Source of the DNA: an uncultured Lachnospiraceae bacterium
GTDB taxonomy: Bacteria; Bacillota; Clostridia; Lachnospirales; Lachnospiraceae
Reading direction: 5' to 3'
Length of the DNA stretch: 42,438 bases
NCBI GenBank assembly: GCA_947175175.1
Contig: CAMWLV010000011.1
Location: 1-42,438, forward strand
Part shown: positions 37,026 through 42,438 of the stretch, piece after piece
How positions within the stretch are numbered: the first letter of the stretch is position 1
How the letters are laid out: every line of letters starts with the position of its first letter
Notes under the pieces: generated by a model
Seen by the model: only the letters and a program-made list of their open reading frames with translations
Told to the model about the DNA's origin: nothing
Databases searched by the model: none
Made by a program: the position numbers and the translations under genes

Positions 37026-39440
37026 ATGAAGTTTGGCTATTTTGATGATGCGAAACGGGAATATGTGATTGAAAGGCCGGATACGCCGGCGCCCTGGGCG
37101 AATTACCTTGGGTCGCCGGAGTATGGCGCGATTATTTCCAACAATGCCGGAGGTTACAGCTTTGCCAAATCCGGTGCGAATGGCAGGATTCTGCGCTATG
37201 TGTTTAACAACTTTGACCAGCCTGGCCGTTACATATATATCCGAGACAATGACAGCAAGGATTACTGGTCCGCATCATGGCAGCCCGTTGGGAAGGATTT
37301 GGAGGCATATCGGAGCAGATGCTGTCACGGGACAGGGTATACGAGAATGGAGGCGGATTACAGCGGCATCCATTCTGAGGCGCTTTACTATGTGCCGCTT
37401 GAGAAGTCTTATGAAGTATGGAACCTGAAAGTGACGAATCATTCCGACTCAGTAAGAAACCTGAATATCACAGGATATGCAGAGTTTACAAACAACAATA
37501 ACTATGAGCAGGATCAGGTCAATCTCCAATACTCGTTGTTCATTACAAGAACTTCTTTTGACAAGGATCGTATTCGTCATACGATTCATGGAAATCTTGA
37601 TGGACTGGAGGACGGGAAGGAGGTTGACAACAAACTCGCACTCGACCGTTTCTTCGGGCTGGCGGGAGCAGAGGTGGCTTCTTACTGCGGAGACAAGGAG
37701 AAGTTCATCGGACGCTACCATGGTTATGGAAATCCTATAGGAGTCGTGAGCGGAGATCTCGGGGGAGAGTTGAGCTATAATGAAAACGGGTGCGGAGCGC
37801 TCACGACCACACTGACACTTGGGGTTGGAGAAACAAAGGAGATTGCGTTCATACTTGGTATGAAATACAAGGATGAAGCCGACAAAATTCTTGCGGATTA
37901 CCAGAATCCCTCGGAAACCTGTGCAAAGGAATATAAGGAACTGACTGACCACTGGCATAAAATGCTGTCCCATTTTCAGGTAAAGACACCGGATGAATCA
38001 TTCAATACAATGATCAATACATGGAATGCGTACAACTGTTTTATGACCTTTATCTGGTCGCGTGCCGCTTCCTTTGTCTACTGCGGACTCCGGAACGGAT
38101 ATGGTTACCGTGATACGGTGCAGGATATTCAGGGCATTATCCACTTAGAGCCTGAGATGGCAGCTGAGAAGATCCGCTTCATGCTCTCGGCACAGGTTGA
38201 CAATGGCGGCGGGCTTCCGCTTGTAAAATTCACACACAATCCGGGACACGAGGATACGCCGGATGATGCGTCTTATGTGCAGGAGACGGGACACCCCGCA
38301 TACAGGGCAGACGACGCACTGTGGCTGTTCCCTACAGTCTACAAATATGTGTCGGAATCAGGAAATCTCGCATTTATAGACGAGGTGATTCCGTTTGCCA
38401 ACAAGGATGAAGGGACTGTTTATGAACATTTAAAACGTGCTGTCGATTTTTCCATGAATCATCTGGGACCGCATGGTATGCCGGCGGGACTTTACGCGGA
38501 CTGGAACGACTGTTTGAGGTTAGGAAAAGATGGCGAGTCCTCTTTCGTGGCATTACAGTATTACTATGCGATGACAATTCTTCGGAAATTTGCCGTGTAC
38601 AAGAAGGACGAAAGCTATATTGCCTTTCTCGATGAAAAGCAGAAGGAGCTCGGCGAGCTGATACAGAAACTGTGCTGGAATGAGGACAGGTTCATCAGAG
38701 GCTTTACGGAGGCAGGCGAAGTCATCGGCAAGAGAGATGACAAAGAGGCAAATATGTGGCTGAATCCCCAGAGCTGGGCAGTGATCAGCGGTCTTGCCAC
38801 GGAAGAACAGGCAGATAAGGCGCTTAGTATGGTGCATGAGCGGCTGAACACAGAATATGGTGTCATGCTTATGGATCCGCCGTATCATCTCGATGCCTTT
38901 GACGGTGCACTTGCAGTCATTTACAATGCGGGAGTCAAAGAAAATTCCGGTATTTTCTCGCAGTCACAGGGCTGGATCATTCTCGCGGAGGCGCTTTGTG
39001 GACATGGGGAGAGGGCATTTAACTATTTTAAGGAAAATGCACCGGCTGCCCAGAATGACAGAGCGGAGATCCGTAAGCTGGAACCATACTGCTATGGACA
39101 GTTCACGGAAGGAAAAGCAAGTCCGCACTTTGGACGTTCTCATGTGCACTGGCTGACAGGTACAGCGTCTACGGTCATGGTGGGCTGTGTCGAAGGAATC
39201 CTCGGTATGCGTCCTGACTTTGGCGGTCTGAAGATAGCGCCTTCCATACCAAAAGAATGGGACGGATTTGAGATCGACAAGGATTTCAGGGGAAGTCATC
39301 TGCATATTACGGTTTACAATCCGAACCATGCAGAATCAGGATTCAAGAAGCTTACAGTCAACGGCGTCCAGATGGAAGAAAACTATATTCCGGCTGAAAT
39401 GCTTCGTGAGCAGACGGAAATTGAATTATATTTATCATAA
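37026..39440 (+). CDS. cbp: Cellobiose phosphorylase (GH94)
   Basis: Cytoplasmic phosphorylase, 804 residues, matching the usual length of cellobiose phosphorylases (about 810). It splits cellobiose with phosphate into glucose 1-phosphate and glucose. The N-terminal MKFGYFDDAKREYVIERPDT, YGAIISNNAGGYSFAKSG and GYRDTVQDIQG are characteristic, and the catalytic Asp lies in YADWNDCLRLG (residues about 491-500, close to the known position 490 in the Cellvibrio gilvus enzyme). AAAGGAGG precedes ATG 37026, and the gap to the glucanase is 31 bases, so the two are co-transcribed. A pairing of beta-1,4 and beta-1,3 phosphorylases fits mixed-linkage glucan. Confidence 0.9.
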   Translation: MKFGYFDDAKREYVIERPDTPAPWANYLGSPEYGAIISNNAGGYSFAKSGANGRILRYVFNNFDQPGRYIYIRDNDSKDYWSASWQPVGKDLEAYRSRCCHGTGYTRMEADYSGIHSEALYYVPLEKSYEVWNLKVTNHSDSVRNLNITGYAEFTNNNNYEQDQVNLQYSLFITRTSFDKDRIRHTIHGNLDGLEDGKEVDNKLALDRFFGLAGAEVASYCGDKEKFIGRYHGYGNPIGVVSGDLGGELSYNENGCGALTTTLTLGVGETKEIAFILGMKYKDEADKILADYQNPSETCAKEYKELTDHWHKMLSHFQVKTPDESFNTMINTWNAYNCFMTFIWSRAASFVYCGLRNGYGYRDTVQDIQGIIHLEPEMAAEKIRFMLSAQVDNGGGLPLVKFTHNPGHEDTPDDASYVQETGHPAYRADDALWLFPTVYKYVSESGNLAFIDEVIPFANKDEGTVYEHLKRAVDFSMNHLGPHGMPAGLYADWNDCLRLGKDGESSFVALQYYYAMTILRKFAVYKKDESYIAFLDEKQKELGELIQKLCWNEDRFIRGFTEAGEVIGKRDDKEANMWLNPQSWAVISGLATEEQADKALSMVHERLNTEYGVMLMDPPYHLDAFDGALAVIYNAGVKENSGIFSQSQGWIILAEALCGHGERAFNYFKENAPAAQNDRAEIRKLEPYCYGQFTEGKASPHFGRSHVHWLTGTASTVMVGCVEGILGMRPDFGGLKIAPSIPKEWDGFEIDKDFRGSHLHITVYNPNHAESGFKKLTVNGVQMEENYIPAEMLREQTEIELYLS

Positions 39441-39459
39441 ATAAAATAATGACATGAAT

Positions 39460-39489
39460 TTGACATTTTTATAGTATATCTGGTATATT
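39460..39489 (+). promoter_or_regulatory. Sigma-A-type promoter for the second sugar importer
   Basis: TTGACA at 39460-39465 and TATATT at 39484-39489 with 18-bp spacing give a near-consensus promoter 80 bases before the binding-protein start. A second possible -10 (TATAAT, 39508-39513) follows. AAGGAGG at 39553-39559 is the ribosome site. Confidence 0.6.
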
Positions 39490-39569
39490 AATGAGAATTG
39501 TGCAAGGTATAATATATCTTGTAAAGCAACAAAAAACGATTACAAAAATTTTAAGGAGGATTTTTTTCT

Positions 39570-41039
39570 ATGAAAAAGAAAGTTGTTAGTGTCTTATTAT
39601 TGGCAGCTATGGCTGCAAGCACATTGGCAGGTTGTGGCGGAAATAGTTCTGGTTCACAGACAAGCAATACGTCGAATAATACTTCAAATGCAGACAGCAA
39701 TTCGCAGGCGGCTGATACGTCAAATGCAGGCAGTGATTCGCAGTCAGGTGATGCAGCAAATGCAGACGAGGGTCAGGTTATTAACATATACAGCTTCAAT
39801 GATGAGCTGCGCAACCGTATTACGGCAGTTTACCCGGAGATTGAGAGCACGTCTGCAGATGGTACCGAATCCACTTTGAAAGATGGATCAGTGATCCACT
39901 GGATCATTAATCCGAACCAGGATGGTGTATACCAGGATAAACTCGACGAAGCACTTAATAATCAGTTAAGCGCATCAGCAGATGATAAGGTTGATATTTT
40001 TGCAGCTGAGCTGGATTATATTGTCAAATACACAGATGCAGACATTGATGCTGCAATGACGCTCGAATCTTTGGGAATTAATCCCGATACAGATTTGGCA
40101 GACCAGTTTGGTTTTACAAAGACAGTTGCCAGTGATCAGAATGGCGTACAGAGGGCTTCCACATGGCAGGCATGTCCGGGTGTCTTAGTATATCGCCGCG
40201 ATATTGCAAACGAAGTTTTTGGCACGGATGATCCGGAAGAGATCGGCAAGTTGACCAAGGACTGGGCAACCATGAAGAATACGGCAGAGCAGCTTAAGGC
40301 AGGCGGATATTATACGTTCTCATCTTATGCAGATACCTTCCGTTTGTACAACAATAGTATGGAAAATGCATGGGTTGCACCGGGGGAGACAGTGATAAAG
40401 GTTGACCAGAAGCTTATGGACTGGGTAACGGATTCCAAGGAATGGAAGGATGCAGGTTATTTCGATCCGGCTGTCAAGGGGCAGTGGAATTCTGACTGGT
40501 TTACAGCGATGGGATCCAGCTCCAAGGTATTTGCATTCCTTTTCCCGGCATGGGGAATTGATACACAGATGGTACCAAACTGGGACGGTGAGGCAGGTGC
40601 ATGGGCTGTCACAAATGCTCCAGAGTCATACAATTGGGGCGGTACATTTGTTCTCGCGGCAGAAGGTACAGATAATCCGCAGCATGTAAAGGATATCATT
40701 CTTGCACTGACAGCCGATGCAGACAATCTGACAAAGATTTCAAAAGAGTATGCAGACTTTACAAACGCAAAATCCGTTATGGAGGCAGCGGCAGAGGATG
40801 ACAGCTTTGCGTCTGATTTCCTTGGCGGACAGAATCCGTATACATACTTTACACCTGGTGCAGACACGATCAAGATGGCTCCGCTGTCAGCATATGACCA
40901 GGGCTGTGTAGAATTGATTCAGAACACGTTTGGTGATTATTTACAGGAGCAGATTGATTACGATAAGGCAAAAGCAAACTTTGAGACAGCGATCATGGAG
41001 CGTTATCCTGAAATCACAGAGATTCAGTGGCCGGAATAA
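39570..41039 (+). CDS. ABC sugar-binding lipoprotein of the beta-glucan locus
   Basis: Family-1 carbohydrate-binding protein, 489 residues. Lipobox LAGC (Cys22) is followed by a long Ser/Asn/Thr/Asp-rich linker to about residue 70 with repeated SNADSNSQ-like units. The mature fold starts at VINIYSFNDELRNR. It is distinct from the LplA-like xylan proteins at 7843 and 11568. It should capture cello-, laminari- or mixed-linkage oligosaccharides produced by the surface GH16 enzyme for the two permeases that follow. The specificity is inferred from location only. It has its own promoter. Confidence 0.86.
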   Translation: MKKKVVSVLLLAAMAASTLAGCGGNSSGSQTSNTSNNTSNADSNSQAADTSNAGSDSQSGDAANADEGQVINIYSFNDELRNRITAVYPEIESTSADGTESTLKDGSVIHWIINPNQDGVYQDKLDEALNNQLSASADDKVDIFAAELDYIVKYTDADIDAAMTLESLGINPDTDLADQFGFTKTVASDQNGVQRASTWQACPGVLVYRRDIANEVFGTDDPEEIGKLTKDWATMKNTAEQLKAGGYYTFSSYADTFRLYNNSMENAWVAPGETVIKVDQKLMDWVTDSKEWKDAGYFDPAVKGQWNSDWFTAMGSSSKVFAFLFPAWGIDTQMVPNWDGEAGAWAVTNAPESYNWGGTFVLAAEGTDNPQHVKDIILALTADADNLTKISKEYADFTNAKSVMEAAAEDDSFASDFLGGQNPYTYFTPGADTIKMAPLSAYDQGCVELIQNTFGDYLQEQIDYDKAKANFETAIMERYPEITEIQWPE

Positions 41040-41048
41040 TAAATGTCG

Positions 41049-41074
41049 ACTGCGGTGCATTCATGCACCGCAGT
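41049..41074 (+). promoter_or_regulatory. Intercistronic stem-loop between binding protein and permease
   Basis: A perfect 11-bp stem (ACTGCGGTGCA, 41049-41059, complement 41064-41074) with loop TTCA lies between the binding protein stop and the first permease. No T-run follows. It is likely to protect the 3' end of the binding-protein message and raise its level relative to the permeases, as proposed for 9599-9626. Confidence 0.6.
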
Positions 41075-41099
41075 ATTAGAAAGAGGGGAATGGTAGCCT

Positions 41100-42062
41100 A
41101 TGAAACAAAAACGTAAAAAGATAGATTATTCTAAGTGGGGATACATTTTTATCCTTCCGTTTTTTATAAGTTTCTTTATTTTTTCGTTGATCCCGTTGGT
41201 AGATACGATCCGATACAGTTTTTATGAATATTATCGCTCAGGACTTAAGGAGATTGGCCCTAATTTTGTCGGAATGGACAATTTTGTCAGCCTGCTGAAA
41301 TCCGATATGCTTAAATATGCAGGAAATACCCTGATTCTGTGGGTAATTGGTTTTGTTCCGCAGATCGTGATCGCGCTGCTGCTCGCTTCGTGGTTTGTAG
41401 ATGAGCGGCTGAAGATTCGCGGACAGCAGTTCTTCAAGGTAGTCATTTATCTGCCGAACCTAATCATGGCGTCCGCATTTGCAATGTTGTTCTTTACCCT
41501 GTTTTCCAACAAGGGACCAATCAATTCCATTTTACTGTCAATGGGATTAACAGAAAATCCGATTGATTTTATGGGTACTGCATTTGGAACAAGGTCCTTA
41601 GTCGGTGTGATGAACTTCCTGATGTGGTTTGGTAATACAACAATTATGCTGATGGCGGCAATCATGGGCATCAGCCCGGACATCTTTGAGGCATCGGAAA
41701 TAGACGGCTGCAACAGCATGCAGAGATTCTTTCTCATAACGCTTCCGCTGATTCGTCCGATACTTGCATACACATTGATCACATCCATTATTGGTGGTCT
41801 CCAGATGTTCGATGTTCCTCAGATCCTGACAAATGGACAGGGAAGCCCGGATCGTACATCTACGACTCTGATCATGTTCCTCAACAACCACTTAAAGAGC
41901 AAGAATTATGGTATGGCAGGTGCGTTGTCTGTTTACCTGTTCATCGTGAGTGGAATCCTGTGCTTTATCGTATACCGGATCACTAATGATGAGGATCCGG
42001 ATGGTTCCAAGGCAGCGGCTAAGAAGGCAAAAAAAGCAGCTAGAAAGATGGAAAGGAGATAA
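41100..42062 (+). CDS. ABC sugar permease, MalF/UgpA type
   Basis: Membrane subunit of the second importer, 320 residues. It has about six membrane segments (first about residues 12-35, IFILPFFISFFIFSLIPLV). The EAA loop that contacts the ATPase reads FEASEIDGCNSMQRFFLITLPLIRP. The C terminus is lysine- and alanine-rich and cytoplasmic. AGAGGGG lies before ATG 41100. Its last codons contain the ribosome site (GAAAGGAG) of the next permease, four bases downstream, so translation is coupled. Confidence 0.88.
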   Translation: MKQKRKKIDYSKWGYIFILPFFISFFIFSLIPLVDTIRYSFYEYYRSGLKEIGPNFVGMDNFVSLLKSDMLKYAGNTLILWVIGFVPQIVIALLLASWFVDERLKIRGQQFFKVVIYLPNLIMASAFAMLFFTLFSNKGPINSILLSMGLTENPIDFMGTAFGTRSLVGVMNFLMWFGNTTIMLMAAIMGISPDIFEASEIDGCNSMQRFFLITLPLIRPILAYTLITSIIGGLQMFDVPQILTNGQGSPDRTSTTLIMFLNNHLKSKNYGMAGALSVYLFIVSGILCFIVYRITNDEDPDGSKAAAKKAKKAARKMERR

Positions 42063-42066
42063 GATA

Positions 42067-42438
42067 ATGAAATCAAAAGGATATAATGCTTTTCGTACTG
42101 TTTTTGCACATGTGTTACTTGTCATTCTGTCACTTATGTGTCTGTTTTTCTTCTATATCCTGTTTGTTAATTCAACACGTTCCCATGCAGATCTGCAGAA
42201 AGGATTTTCTGCACTGCCTGGAGGAAGTTTTATTACAAACCTGAAAAACGTTCTAAATGACGGTTCCTTTCCGATGGTGCGGGGCATCATAAACAGTTTG
42301 ATCGTTTCCAGTAGCTGTGCAGCGATTTGTACCTATTTCTCCGCATTGACTGCATATGGGCTTTATGCATATGATTTTAAGTTAAAGAAGATTGCATTTA
42401 CATTTATCATGGCAATCCTTGTAATGCCTACTCAGGTT
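42067..42438 (+). CDS. ABC sugar permease, MalG type, 3' end cut by window
   Basis: Only the first 124 codons are present, and the frame is open to the last base. From ATG 42067 they read MKSKGYNAFRTVFAHVLLVI, then a strong first membrane segment (residues about 11-33), the extracellular loop with FSALPGGSFITNLKNVL and a second and third segment (INSLIVSSSCAAICTYFSAL; IAFTFIMAILVMPTQV). This is the usual N-terminal half of MalG/AraQ-type permeases. It is the partner of the permease four bases upstream. Confidence 0.85.
   Translation, partial: MKSKGYNAFRTVFAHVLLVILSLMCLFFFYILFVNSTRSHADLQKGFSALPGGSFITNLKNVLNDGSFPMVRGIINSLIVSSSCAAICTYFSALTAYGLYAYDFKLKKIAFTFIMAILVMPTQV

Overview
The window looks like chromosome of a motile, fibre-degrading Gram-positive anaerobe of the Lachnospiraceae (Roseburia/Butyrivibrio type). 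The genus cannot be fixed from this stretch. The reasons are AGGAGG-type ribosome sites with occasional TTG starts, lipobox sugar-binding proteins, YesM/YesN-type two-component regulation, ABC sugar importers without their own ATPase, cytoplasmic phosphorylases and two chemoreceptors. Every intact gene is on the + strand. No tRNA, rRNA, CRISPR array or intact IS was seen.

Positions 1-26473 form a glucuronoxylan/arabinoxylan locus. In order it holds: the 3' part of a GH115 alpha-glucuronidase; a secreted GH11 xylanase with a C-terminal CBM36; a YesM/YesN sensor-regulator pair; a lipoprotein binding protein with two LplB/YtcP-type permeases; a second, paralogous binding protein without a lipobox cysteine; a GH3 and two GH43 enzymes; a chemoreceptor with an unusual beta-rich sensor insertion; a GH8 reducing-end xylanase; a decayed transketolase; an SGNH esterase; ribulose-phosphate epimerase; and class II aldolase. 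The logic is that GH11 cuts xylan outside, the ABC system imports decorated oligosaccharides, and signal-less enzymes remove glucuronate, arabinose and acetate and release xylose. Rpe and Fba then feed central metabolism.

Positions 26474-28058 are decayed DNA with fragments of transposase-like genes and an unidentified broken ORF.

Positions 28059-42438 form a beta-glucan locus: an orphan periplasmic-type sugar-binding lipoprotein, a chemoreceptor, a GH94 phosphorylase of laminaribiose-phosphorylase size, a lipid-anchored GH16 glucanase with three C-terminal carbohydrate-binding-like modules, a cellobiose phosphorylase (GH94), and a second ABC importer cut by the window end. The combination suits beta-1,3- or mixed-linkage (1,3;1,4) glucan.

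The most striking observation is that the chemoreceptor at 29087-31585 carries, inside its extracellular dCache fold, a CBM4/9-like module about two-thirds identical to the first binding module of the neighbouring GH16 glucanase. The xylan-locus chemoreceptor also has a beta-rich insertion, of unrecognised family, in an otherwise helical sensor. This suggests chemoreceptors that sense glycans directly with enzyme-derived binding modules and are wired into glycan-utilisation loci.
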